Source: Thalassovita mediterranea (GTDB taxonomy: Bacteria > Pseudomonadota > Alphaproteobacteria > Rhodobacterales > Rhodobacteraceae). From it: a DNA stretch of 64,000 nucleotides. Below the pieces are notes generated by a model, which saw only the letters and a list, made by a program, of their open reading frames with translations, ran no database searches and was not told where the DNA came from. Each line of letters begins with the position of its first letter. The stretch's first letter is position 1. Of this stretch, positions 1-7,308 are shown in pieces. The DNA is taken from NCBI RefSeq assembly GCF_001458435.1, contig NZ_CYSF01000018.1, positions 62,001-126,000 on the forward strand, read 5' to 3'. Both the position numbers and the translations under genes were made by a program.

Positions 1-269
1 GCATCGGCAAAGAGCGGGTCAGCCAATGCTTCGCGCATGTCGCTGACCATCCGTTCACTGTCCCCTGTGCTAAGTTCGGTGACGTCGAACCCAAACTCCT
101 GCGCCAAGGCCAGCACAACCGTGGTCGAGACCGGGCGGTTGTTGTTTTCCATCTGGTTCAGATAGGGCAGGGAAACGCCGAGCTTGGTGGCGAAATCCTT
201 TTGCGTCAGGCCAAGGCGCTGGCGTGTTTCGCGTAGTTTGGCGCCTGCATAGAGTTTCTGAGTGGCCAT
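1..269 (-). CDS. pccR: ScfR-family (PccR-like) XRE transcriptional regulator, 3' end cut by window edge
   Basis: Only the first 89 residues are inside the window. They begin MATQKLYAGAKLRE and form an XRE helix-turn-helix (LGLTQKDFATKLGVSLPYLNQMENN, residues about 19-43). The family of short-chain fatty-acyl-CoA responsive regulators (ScfR) has this HTH followed by a large effector domain, which lies off the left edge. PccR of Rhodobacter sphaeroides controls propionyl-CoA carboxylase and mutase genes by binding TTTGCAAA elements, and such elements lie just upstream here and before pccB. The assignment rests on the HTH plus the pcc neighbourhood, so the symbol is an inference. The start ATG at 267-269 is the only Met preceding the HTH. 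Confidence 0.8.
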   Translation of the reverse strand, partial: MATQKLYAGAKLRETRQRLGLTQKDFATKLGVSLPYLNQMENNNRPVSTTVVLALAQEFGFDVTELSTGDSERMVSDMREALADPLFAD

Positions 270-292
270 TTCGCCCCCGCCGGATTTACAGA

Positions 293-323
293 TTTGCTTT
301 TGCAGTATGATAGATTTGCAAAT
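293..323. promoter_or_regulatory. Candidate PccR operator upstream of pccR-like gene
   Basis: A perfect TTTGCAAA palindrome lies at 315-322. Degenerate TTTGC half-sites lie at 293-297 and 299-304. They sit 25-55 bases before the start codon of the regulator. The same octamer occurs before pccB (1721-1728), which suggests autoregulation by the short-chain-acyl-CoA regulator. The spacing does not match the two-octamer arrangement I recall for R. sphaeroides, so this is a candidate only. Confidence 0.5.
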
Positions 324-370
324 CCTGCGACACAAGAGGGGTGGGGGAAGCCTCTCATCCGTGCGCCAGT

Positions 371-1588
371 TTATCCGCCCGCCAGTTGGCGATCGCGGCG
401 GATGACGTAGAGGATGCACAGAACGGACAGAACCGACGACAGCGCCATCAATCCGATCAGTGGCAGGTCGCTGTCTGCCCCCTGTACCAATCCACCGCCA
501 TAGCCCGACAGGGCCGCGCCGCCGCCGATCAGCAGTGTGCTGCCCAGGCCCGCCGCGGTGCCTGCCAGTTGTGGGCGTACGGACAGCATGCCTGCGGATG
601 CGTTGGGCAGCACCAGACCATTGCCCAGTCCCACCAATACCATTGCGCCAAAGAAATTCAGCGGTGTGGTGGTGCCGCTCAGGCTGATGGTATAGGCGAC
701 GGTCATGCCGAATGTGGCCAGTAGGGTGCCCCACAGGACCATCTTGTTCACCCCGACACGCGCGGCGTAGCGGCCAGTGATATAGTTGCCAAAGAAGTAG
801 CCCAGGCCGGGTGTTGCCATCCAGATGCCCAGAGTGCTGGGCGGGATCTGATACAGGTTCGCACCCAGATACGGTGCCCCGCCGAGGTAGGCAAAGAATG
901 CGCCTGAGGCCAGGGCTGATGCCAGCGCGTAGCCCCAGAAACGATGGGAGGTCAGGATAATCGGGTATTCGCGGATTTGCTGAGCCATCGGGGTGCCAGT
1001 GTTTGCGGCGGTTTCGCCCACATCCATCCAGATCAGCGCCAACAGCATCAGGCTACACACCAGCAGCAAAAGAAAAGAGGCCTTCCAGCCGAACCAGATA
1101 TCCAAAGTGCCGCCCAATGCGGGCGCCAGCATTGGGATCAGCGCCATGCCCATGGTGACATATCCCATGACCGATGCGGCCTTGTCCTGTGGGTATAGAT
1201 CCCGGATCACCGCGCGGCTGAGCACCATAGAGGCGGCAATCACCGCCTGCATCATGCGAAACACCATAAAGACCTCAGCGCTGCTGGCCAGCAAGCAGCC
1301 CAGTGTCGCCAGTGCAAACAGTCCCGTTGACCACAGCAGGACAGGGCGCCGGCCATACCGGTCGGACAGGGGGCCAATGAACAGCTGCAAAACCGCGTTC
1401 ACCCCCAGATACAGCGCCACGGCCAGCTGCATAAAGGCATAGTCGGCCTGATAGTAGGTCGCCATATTGGGGAGAGAGGGCAGAAAGACATTCATTGCCA
1501 ATGCCGCCATCCCCGCCAAAACCACTAGGGTTGCAACATGCGGGGGCGTACGGCGGTCAAGAAACTTGATGGTGGGGAGGTCTGTCAT
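371..1588 (-). CDS. Bcr/CflA-type MFS multidrug efflux transporter
   Basis: The protein has 405 residues and about 12 hydrophobic segments. The MFS signature GPLSDRYGRRPVLLW lies after the second helix and an acidic/aromatic first helix precedes it, as in Bcr/CflA drug:proton antiporters. The start was set at MTDLPTIKFL (ATG 1586-1588) because an AGGA ribosome site precedes it; the longer open frame would run through the TTTGCAAA operators. It shares the intergenic region with pccB in a divergent arrangement and follows the PccR-like gene on the same strand only at a distance. Its substrate is unknown, and a link to propionate metabolism is only positional. Confidence 0.85.
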   Translation of the reverse strand: MTDLPTIKFLDRRTPPHVATLVVLAGMAALAMNVFLPSLPNMATYYQADYAFMQLAVALYLGVNAVLQLFIGPLSDRYGRRPVLLWSTGLFALATLGCLLASSAEVFMVFRMMQAVIAASMVLSRAVIRDLYPQDKAASVMGYVTMGMALIPMLAPALGGTLDIWFGWKASFLLLLVCSLMLLALIWMDVGETAANTGTPMAQQIREYPIILTSHRFWGYALASALASGAFFAYLGGAPYLGANLYQIPPSTLGIWMATPGLGYFFGNYITGRYAARVGVNKMVLWGTLLATFGMTVAYTISLSGTTTPLNFFGAMVLVGLGNGLVLPNASAGMLSVRPQLAGTAAGLGSTLLIGGGAALSGYGGGLVQGADSDLPLIGLMALSSVLSVLCILYVIRRDRQLAGG

Positions 1589-1680
1589 CGGGTGTCCTGC
1601 GGGAATGTCGTGGGGAACCCGAGTCGATCCACCGGGTGTTAGCGCCAACCTAGGGTAGGGTGTAGAGGAAGGGTAGGGGG

Positions 1681-1734
1681 TTCGCAAGTTTGCAATTAGC
1701 TTGGGGTCATCTGCCAAGTTTTTGCAAATTTGCC
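1681..1734. promoter_or_regulatory. Candidate PccR operators between the MFS gene and pccB
   Basis: Two tandem pairs of TTTGCAAA-like half-sites occur. TTCGCAAG followed directly by TTTGCAAT is at 1681-1696; TTTGCAAA followed by TTTGCC is at 1721-1734. Within each pair the cores are 8 bp apart, on the same DNA face only approximately. They lie about 65-118 bp before the pccB start and fit recognition by the ScfR regulator encoded at the left edge. Confidence 0.55.
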
Positions 1735-1798
1735 GGATTCTCCTTTGAGCAACGGTATGACGCCCCTATACCTGTTCCAAACCATGAAGAGGTCCGTC

Positions 1799-3331
1799 AT
1801 GAAAGATATTCTCCAGCAACTGGAAGACCGCCGTGCCGCCGCCCGTCTTGGGGGTGGTCAGCGCCGCATCGACAGTCAGCATGCCAAAGGCAAGCTGACC
1901 GCCCGTGAACGCATCGAACTGCTGCTTGATGAAGACAGCTTTGAAGAGTTTGACATGTTCAAGACACACCGCTGCACCGAGTTCGGGATGGAGGCTGACA
2001 AGCCTGCAGGCGACGGTGTGATCACCGGCTGGGGCACCATCAACGGCCGTATGGTCTATGTCTTCTCGCAGGACTTTACCGTATTCGGCGGTTCGCTGTC
2101 GGAAACCCACGCGCAGAAGATTTGCAAAATTCAGGACATGGCGATCCAGAACGGTGCGCCGATCATCGGTCTGAACGATTCCGGTGGCGCACGTATTCAG
2201 GAAGGCGTCGACAGCCTTGCGGGTTATGCCGAGGTGTTCCAGCGCAACATCATGGCCTCGGGCGTGGTGCCGCAGATTTCCGTCATCATGGGCCCGTGCG
2301 CCGGTGGTGCGGTGTATTCGCCTGCGATGACCGACTTCATCTTTATGGTCAAAGACACCTCTTACATGTTTGTGACCGGTCCTGACGTTGTAAAAACCGT
2401 GACCAACGAGGTTGTGACCGCCGAAGAACTGGGCGGCGCAAGCACCCACACCAAGAAATCGTCGGTTGCCGACGCGGCCTTTGAAAACGATGTTGAGGCC
2501 CTAGCCGAAGTGCGTCGTCTGGTCGACTTCCTGCCGCTCAACAACCGCGAAAAGCCGCCGGTGCGTCCCTTCTTCGATGAGCCGGGCCGGATTGAAAACT
2601 CGCTCGACACGATCGTGCCGGAAAACCCCAACACGCCCTACGACATGAAGGAACTCATCACCAAGGTGGCGGATGAAGGGGATTTCTACGAGATTCAGGA
2701 AGACTACGCCAAAAACATCATCACTGGCTTCATCCGTCTGGAAGGTCAGACCGTGGGTGTTGTGGCCAACCAGCCGATGGTTCTGGCGGGCTGTCTGGAC
2801 ATCGACGCCAGCCGCAAGGCCGCGCGTTTTGTCCGCTTCTGCGACTGTTTTGAAATTCCGATCCTGACGCTGGTTGATGTTCCGGGCTTCCTGCCGGGCA
2901 CGTCGCAGGAATATGGCGGCGTGATCAAACACGGTGCGAAACTGCTGTTCGCCTATGGTGAAGCAACCGTTCCCAAGGTGACTGTGATCACCCGTAAAGC
3001 CTACGGCGGTGCCTATGACGTTATGGCGTCCAAGCACTTGCGCGGTGATTTCAACTACGCTTGGCCCACTGCTGAAATCGCGGTGATGGGTGCCAAAGGC
3101 GCGACCGAGATTATCCACCGTGCCGATCTGGGCGACGCCGACAAGATCGCGGCGCACACCAAAGACTACGAAGACCGTTTCGCTACCCCGTTTGTGGCGG
3201 CAGAACGTGGCTTCATTGATGAGGTGATCCAGCCGAAATCGACCCGTCGTCGTGTGTCCCGTGCGTTTGCCAGCCTGCGTAACAAGCAGCTGAAAAACCC
3301 GTGGAAAAAACACGACAACATTCCGCTGTAA
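1799..3331 (+). CDS. pccB: Propionyl-CoA carboxylase beta subunit (carboxyltransferase)
   Basis: The 510-residue protein is the usual length for PccB. It transfers CO2 from biotin to propionyl-CoA, giving (S)-methylmalonyl-CoA, as a hexamer within the alpha6-beta6 PCC complex. Hallmarks are [15 protein letters not shown] near residue 40, the first crotonase-like oxyanion region ([31 protein letters not shown]), and a second one ([23 protein letters not shown]). ATG at 1799 follows AGAGG and matches the conserved MKDILQ N-terminus; upstream ATGs at 1784 and before lack family support. The partner pccA lies 4 kb downstream on the same strand. Confidence 0.97.
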   Translation: MKDILQQLEDRRAAARLGGGQRRIDSQHAKGKLTARERIELLLDEDSFEEFDMFKTHRCTEFGMEADKPAGDGVITGWGTINGRMVYVFSQDFTVFGGSLSETHAQKICKIQDMAIQNGAPIIGLNDSGGARIQEGVDSLAGYAEVFQRNIMASGVVPQISVIMGPCAGGAVYSPAMTDFIFMVKDTSYMFVTGPDVVKTVTNEVVTAEELGGASTHTKKSSVADAAFENDVEALAEVRRLVDFLPLNNREKPPVRPFFDEPGRIENSLDTIVPENPNTPYDMKELITKVADEGDFYEIQEDYAKNIITGFIRLEGQTVGVVANQPMVLAGCLDIDASRKAARFVRFCDCFEIPILTLVDVPGFLPGTSQEYGGVIKHGAKLLFAYGEATVPKVTVITRKAYGGAYDVMASKHLRGDFNYAWPTAEIAVMGAKGATEIIHRADLGDADKIAAHTKDYEDRFATPFVAAERGFIDEVIQPKSTRRRVSRAFASLRNKQLKNPWKKHDNIPL

Positions 3332-3436
3332 GCAACCTGTCGCCACATCTGTGGCGTCCTGCACCCGTCCGATTTTGCGGCGGGTGCCATTCTCCCCCCG
3401 TTGGGCGGTCGATGACTGCCATCAAGGAACCTTTGT

Positions 3437-3820
3437 ATGACCCGCCGCACCCGCAGCACATGGCATATCCAACGCGAAGGCGACACCCTGACGGTGGCGC
3501 GGCGTATGCCTGTGCGGCTGGACGTGGCGGCAGAGGCGTCCTTTCCGGCCTGCAATCGTTTGGTGCTGGCGCAACAGATCCGTCAGGATTTGTGGCGGCG
3601 CCTGCAACGGTTGCGCGGCTTTGCCCCCGTGGTGCAGGTGGTGCGCGAAGCAGATGGTCTGCGCGTCACGGCAGGCGGTCAATTGGACGCGGCAGCGCCC
3701 GAGCATACGTCGGCGCATGTCGCTGATATGCTGAACGCCCCGCATCTGCGCCAGCGCTGGATTGCGCATGCCAGCAAACAGGCCGCGACACCATCCGTCG
3801 GGGAGGCGCGTGATGTTTGA
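3437..3820 (+). CDS. Conserved hypothetical protein between pccB and pccA
   Basis: The protein has 127 residues, is soluble and Arg-rich, and has no signal peptide or domain that I recognise. A good AAGGA site lies 8 bases before the ATG. The final eight bases overlap the start of the next gene (ATGTTTGA), so the two are probably translationally coupled. I recall small proteins of this kind between pccB and pccA in other Roseobacter genomes. This would make it part of the propionyl-CoA cluster, but its role is unknown. Confidence 0.7.
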   Translation: MTRRTRSTWHIQREGDTLTVARRMPVRLDVAAEASFPACNRLVLAQQIRQDLWRRLQRLRGFAPVVQVVREADGLRVTAGGQLDAAAPEHTSAHVADMLNAPHLRQRWIAHASKQAATPSVGEARDV

Positions 3821-4241
3821 TCGTTCCCTGACCACTGTGGCAACCCTATGCACCCTTTGCGCCGCGTCTGTCACCGCATCTGCCGCCATGGCACAACCGG
3901 TGGAGGCCGCAGCGCCCTCTGGTCTGGCGCTACGTCTGCTCGATCAGCGGATCGAGGCACACTATGACGGCAGCACCCTAGCGCGCTATCGCTTCGTGGC
4001 GCCTGCGCTGGCCGAAGGTGTGCAATACGATTCGGTCGCGGATGATTTTGCGTACCTGTGCGAATCCTATGCTTTGCCCGATTTGGCTATGTCGCAGAAT
4101 GATTCCTCGCGCGATGTGGCGCAGATCATTATCTCTTTTTCGTCCAAAGAACTGGAGTTTGGGGCAACAGCCCCTGAAATCGTCCAATTTTTTGAGGTTT
4201 TCCGTGTCGAAAACGACCGCTGCATCTGGGAGGCATTCTGA
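3813..4241 (+). CDS. Secreted DUF6497-like protein
   Basis: The protein has 142 residues. The N-terminus (MFDRSLTTVATLCTLCAASVTA...AMA-QP) is a clear Sec signal peptide with a predicted cut after AMA, near residue 28. The mature part has a conserved-looking core, ARYRFVAPAL...DFAYLCESYALP and a C-terminus IVQFFEVFRVENDRCIWEAF. That pattern resembles the small DUF6497 family confined to Rhodobacterales; the family name is from memory. The start is the ATG overlapping the previous stop codon and preceded by GGGAGG. The two cysteines may form a periplasmic disulfide. Function unknown. Confidence 0.75.
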   Translation: MFDRSLTTVATLCTLCAASVTASAAMAQPVEAAAPSGLALRLLDQRIEAHYDGSTLARYRFVAPALAEGVQYDSVADDFAYLCESYALPDLAMSQNDSSRDVAQIIISFSSKELEFGATAPEIVQFFEVFRVENDRCIWEAF

Positions 4242-4455
4242 TGTCTCTACAATATGTTGCGGCTTCTTCCCTTTCTCAGGCTTCGGTTGCGGCTTTGGTG
4301 ACACAGCTGCGTGTGCAGCGTGCGGTTTTGTGGCCCTTTGATGCGGTTCGCTGTATGATCACCGCGGGCGCACGCAGTGGCGCCCATACCTCAACTTGGG
4401 GGCAGGTAGGGGCACATGCCCTTGTTTTATTGGTGAAGAACGACAGGAGAATCAC

Positions 4456-4599
4456 ATGTCGAACCGTATCAAAGCTGTTCTGGCCGTTGGCCTCGTTGCT
4501 GCTCTGGCAGCCTGCGCACAGCAAGCAGAAGAAGAATTCGTTGTGGTCGAGCCCGAACCGATCTCGGTTGAGCCCGTCTACACCGGCAAATACAAGTAA
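4456..4599 (+). CDS. Small lipoprotein (47 aa)
   Basis: The 47-residue product begins MSNRIKAVLAVGLVAALAAC and has a lipobox Leu-Ala-Ala-Cys at residues 17-20. After cleavage only a 28-residue acidic tail rich in Glu, Val and Pro would remain, anchored through Cys20. An ACAGGAG ribosome site lies upstream. It sits in the string of small genes between pccB and pccA. Such micro-lipoproteins are easily missed, and its function is unknown. Confidence 0.7.
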   Translation: MSNRIKAVLAVGLVAALAACAQQAEEEFVVVEPEPISVEPVYTGKYK

Positions 4600-4623
4600 C
4601 GCAGGCACTCGCCTCGTCACACA

Positions 4624-4650
4624 GGAACAGGCCGTGGGTCGGCCTGTTCC
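4624..4650. terminator. Strong hairpin after the small lipoprotein gene
   Basis: A perfect 10-bp stem GGAACAGGCC/GGCCTGTTCC with a 7-base loop lies 24 bases after the stop codon. It has no T-run, so it is better read as an mRNA-stabilising or attenuating hairpin than as a full terminator. Confidence 0.5.
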
Positions 4651-4686
4651 GGTCTACCCGCGCGCCCTTACACAAGGGAGCAGACC

Positions 4687-5037
4687 ATGCTGAAACATCG
4701 CGGGTTTCCGGGCCGTATGCCCAGCACCGATTACCAATTCACCATCCGCCGTGCGAACCCCAAGGGGGCGACCCCTTTGATTGCGCGCGAACGCTACCGC
4801 GACCGCCGTCCACCGGATCGGCGCGCCGATACCGCCTTCATGAAGGCGTTGTGGGAACATTTCGGCGATCAGCCGTTTGAGCGGGGCAATCTGGATGGGG
4901 GCCGCCTCAGTTGGCTGTTTGGCCGAGAGGTCGTATCTGCCGAAGAAAATTTCGATCCCGTAAGCTACGAAGCGCTGCTCGTCATTGACGAAGCCAAGGC
5001 GCGCGCCGCTTTCCCAGAGGCGTTTGAGGATATTTGA
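4687..5037 (+). CDS. Conserved hypothetical protein (116 aa)
   Basis: A soluble basic protein with no signal peptide or membrane segment. The first half is Arg/Pro rich (ARERYRDRRPPDRRAD), and the C-terminal half is more structured (GRLSWLFGREVVSAEENFDPVSYEALLVIDE). AAGGGAG precedes the ATG. I do not recognise a domain. It is the last plus-strand gene before the oppositely oriented porin and lies within the interval that separates pccB and pccA. Confidence 0.65.
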   Translation: MLKHRGFPGRMPSTDYQFTIRRANPKGATPLIARERYRDRRPPDRRADTAFMKALWEHFGDQPFERGNLDGGRLSWLFGREVVSAEENFDPVSYEALLVIDEAKARAAFPEAFEDI

Positions 5038-5136
5038 TGGGGCGCACGGGTGCATATCACACCTGTGGTCGTCAAAAGACGGCCCCGCCGCAGGTGCGCA
5101 GCATGGGCTGCGCGCCGTTTGGGCGGGACCGCATCG

Positions 5137-5157
5137 AAGGGCCAGTTGCTGGCCCTT
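5137..5157. terminator. Hairpin between the convergent 116-aa gene and porin gene
   Basis: A perfect 9-bp stem AAGGGCCAG/CTGGCCCTT with a 3-base loop lies 18 bases beyond the porin stop codon on the minus strand. No T-run is present. The position between convergent genes suggests transcription termination or mRNA end protection. Confidence 0.55.
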
Positions 5158-5174
5158 CCGAGGGATCGCACAGA

Positions 5175-6311
5175 TCAGAAGTTCAGCTGGGCCGACAACT
5201 GGATCCGATCGTCATTGAACGACTGCCCCGTAAGGGTGTCGTTGCGTTCCCCGAAGAAGTATTCCGCACCGAGGGTCAGATCGTCCGTCAGGTTATAAAA
5301 GGCATTGACGTGGACGGTTTCCAATTCGGTGAAGGACCGCGCGCCGGTCGAGGTGGGCAGGTCGTATTCCTCACGTCCGTAGGCGATGCCGACGTTCCAT
5401 TTGTCGCCGATGCTGTGGCGGTATTCGATGGTGAAACCTTCGACATCGTTGGCCACACCGCCGACCGCTGCACTGCCGCCGCCGATCAACAGCGGGCCCA
5501 GCGCTTCGCCGCTGACGTAGGTGGCCTGAAACAGTCCGCCCGCCCAGGGGCGGATGCTGCCGGACACGGTGACACCGGTTTGGTCGATCTCGGTGCCGCC
5601 CACCTGCACGCTGCCGGTCAGGCCAGCGATGCGTGCGTTCCATTTGTCGCCGTTATAGGCGGCAGCCGCGGTGAAAACCGGATCCGCCGAGGCGGCGCTG
5701 TTTTCCTCGATCGAGGCCGAGAAGGTCACGTTATCCCATGTGTTGGTGTAGCGAATTTGGGGAACACGGGCGAAACTGATTCCGACGGGGCCAGTGAACT
5801 CTACCGTGGTGGGGTAGTGGTTCAGCGGCATGAAGTTGGTCCAGTCCTGACCGATCAGCCATCTGCCGTCGATATCAATGCTGGCATGGCGCAGGCGCAG
5901 CTCTGCGGTGCCGTTCGACCCGAACAGATCCAGTTCCAGCTTGCCGGTCACATCACCAAAACTGGTTGCGGTGGTGCTGCGAATACCCAGCCGCGATTGG
6001 CGCGCTGTGGCACCGAAATCACCGTCGATCGCGTTGGCGGGTTCGCCGATGCTGGTGACCGACGCGCTGTCACCTTGAGCAAAGTCGTTTTCAAGGAAGA
6101 AGTCGGCCTTGAGATAACCGTAGATATCAACGGACGTGCCGCCGAAACTGAGGTCACCGACCGGACCTGTGCCCGCTTCCAGTGCGGCGACACGCGCGCG
6201 CAGTTCGTCCAATTCGGCTTTGGTGCCGTGACCATCGGCGAAGGCAGCTGTGCCAGCGGCGCTGACACCCAGCGCGGCCAGTGTCAGCAGCTTGGTTGGT
6301 TTGATCGTCAT
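5175..6311 (-). CDS. DcaP-type trimeric outer-membrane porin
   Basis: The 378-residue precursor starts MTIKPTKLLTLAALGVSAAGTAAFADG, a Sec signal peptide cut after AFA or ADG. A short coiled-coil follows (KAELDELRARVAALEAG, residues about 31-47). The remainder is a beta-barrel rich in Gly, Asp, Asn and aromatics (VDIYGYLKADFFLE; RQSRLGIRSTT; IGQDWTNFMPLNHYP) ending in the outer-membrane signature LSAQLNF with terminal Phe. These are features of DcaP porins, which pass dicarboxylates and other small acids. The start was chosen for its AAAGGA site and signal peptide. It lies opposite to the pcc genes; a role in uptake of propionate-yielding substrates is speculative. Confidence 0.85.
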   Translation of the reverse strand: MTIKPTKLLTLAALGVSAAGTAAFADGHGTKAELDELRARVAALEAGTGPVGDLSFGGTSVDIYGYLKADFFLENDFAQGDSASVTSIGEPANAIDGDFGATARQSRLGIRSTTATSFGDVTGKLELDLFGSNGTAELRLRHASIDIDGRWLIGQDWTNFMPLNHYPTTVEFTGPVGISFARVPQIRYTNTWDNVTFSASIEENSAASADPVFTAAAAYNGDKWNARIAGLTGSVQVGGTEIDQTGVTVSGSIRPWAGGLFQATYVSGEALGPLLIGGGSAAVGGVANDVEGFTIEYRHSIGDKWNVGIAYGREEYDLPTSTGARSFTELETVHVNAFYNLTDDLTLGAEYFFGERNDTLTGQSFNDDRIQLSAQLNF

Positions 6312-6964
6312 GAGATGGGTCCTTTCCCTAGCGTAGCCTGCCACATGCGTCCCATGGTCGCGCCCCACGACGAAATGACATCGGTGCGAGCCGCCGTGAC
6401 TTTCTCATCGCCCAAAAATGAGTGGAATGTGACGCCGGGGCTAAATCAGGCGAATTTGCCTGCTATGGCATTGGAAACCCGTTCCGCTGGATTGTGCGCC
6501 CTGCGTGAAAGACAGATCCGATTTGCGCACTACGCTGCCGCAACCGGCGATCTGTGTAACGGTTTTGTGACGCCTGCATGTGGCGCGCTACCCTTCAGCG
6601 TAGACGCTGGTTTCGGCGGGAACTTGCCTTGGTTGTCCACAATTGAGCAGGAAGCGGCCCATTTCGCGGAGGTTGCTGGCGCGCGCTTGGCTGGGGCGAT
6701 GGCCTCAGGCACCGTGGAGACAGTTGCGAACGCCCCAAAGCCTGGGGGCGCCGCAATCGCTTGTGTCCCAAGCCCAAACCCTTCCCCTCAAGGGCGGAGG
6801 TGCCAGTCTGCGGCACCTTCGTCCTCTTTTTTTGCCGCAGCGTGCCCGCCCGCGCCGCGCAAGCAGAGCTTTGCCGATTTCACCCGTATGGCGCCTCAGC
6901 GCTTGGCAAAGTGTGGCAAAGGCGGTGAACTCTCTTTGGAAACAACACAAAAGAGAGGCCACTC
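6312..6964. other. 653-bp region without a convincing gene; carries an orphan terminator
   Basis: No open frame here has a credible ribosome site or protein-like composition. The frames that cross it on either strand are Arg/Pro/Ser-rich shadows. The left end holds the porin promoter. A compact terminator-like hairpin on the plus strand at 6798-6833 has no plus-strand protein gene before it. A GC-rich imperfect hairpin (GCGAACGCCCC...GGGGGCGCCGC) lies near 6727-6754. A small RNA gene is possible. Confidence 0.5.
6798..6833 (+). terminator. Rho-independent terminator with no upstream protein gene
   Basis: The stem AGGTGCC/GGCACCT (6798-6804 and 6812-6818, 7-base loop) is followed after eight bases by seven T residues at 6827-6833. 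It reads on the plus strand, yet the nearest upstream plus-strand gene ends at 5037 and a minus-strand gene intervenes. Confidence 0.6.
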
Positions 6965-7168
6965 ATGTCTGCAAAAATCTGGATTCTCGCAGCGGTCGCG
7001 GCGACCGGCCTGTCGGCCTGCGGTGACACGGTCGGCGAGCGCGCGCTTTATGGCGCAGGCGCAGGTGTCGCAACTGCCGCGGTCATTGATGGAAACATCG
7101 GTGCCGGCGCAATTGCTGGCGCTGCGGCCAACGTCGCTTACTGCGAAGCATACCCGTCACGCTGCTGA
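6965..7168 (+). CDS. Small glycine/alanine-rich lipoprotein (67 aa)
   Basis: The signal MSAKIWILAAVAATGLSAC has a lipobox LSAC ending at Cys19. The mature part, GDTVGERALYGAGAGVATAAVIDGNIGAGAIAG, is a Gly/Ala repeat with glycine-zipper character, and the C-terminus has two Cys (YCEAYPSRC). AAGAGAGG precedes the start. Glycine-zipper lipoproteins tend to insert into or span membranes. It precedes pccA and is followed by its own terminator, so it is an independent unit. Function unknown. Confidence 0.75.
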   Translation: MSAKIWILAAVAATGLSACGDTVGERALYGAGAGVATAAVIDGNIGAGAIAGAAANVAYCEAYPSRC

Positions 7169-7217
7169 TGCGGCGCTGACTGCTGTGCAGGTTCGTCCTG
7201 CGCAGCCTGTAGAATTG

Positions 7218-7254
7218 AACCCCACCGTGGCCCTGCGCTGCGGTGGGGTTTTTG
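7218..7254 (+). terminator. Rho-independent terminator of the glycine-zipper lipoprotein gene
   Basis: The stem CCCCACCG (7220-7227)/CGGTGGGG (7241-7248) closes a GC-rich loop and is flanked by AA and by TTTTTGTT. This separates the upstream gene from pccA. Confidence 0.8.
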
Positions 7255-7308
7255 TTGCCATGTGTCCGGACGCGATGCGTGCGGGCGCCAATTTGGAAGG
7301 GACGAGAA

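Noticed and set aside
4241-4693. A 150-codon open frame starting at the TGATG overlap after the DUF6497-like gene, with GGGAGG upstream.
   Set aside because: It runs through the well-supported small lipoprotein gene (4456-4599) in another frame, and its later part is the Ser/Thr/Arg-rich shadow of that gene. No protein-like domain is visible.
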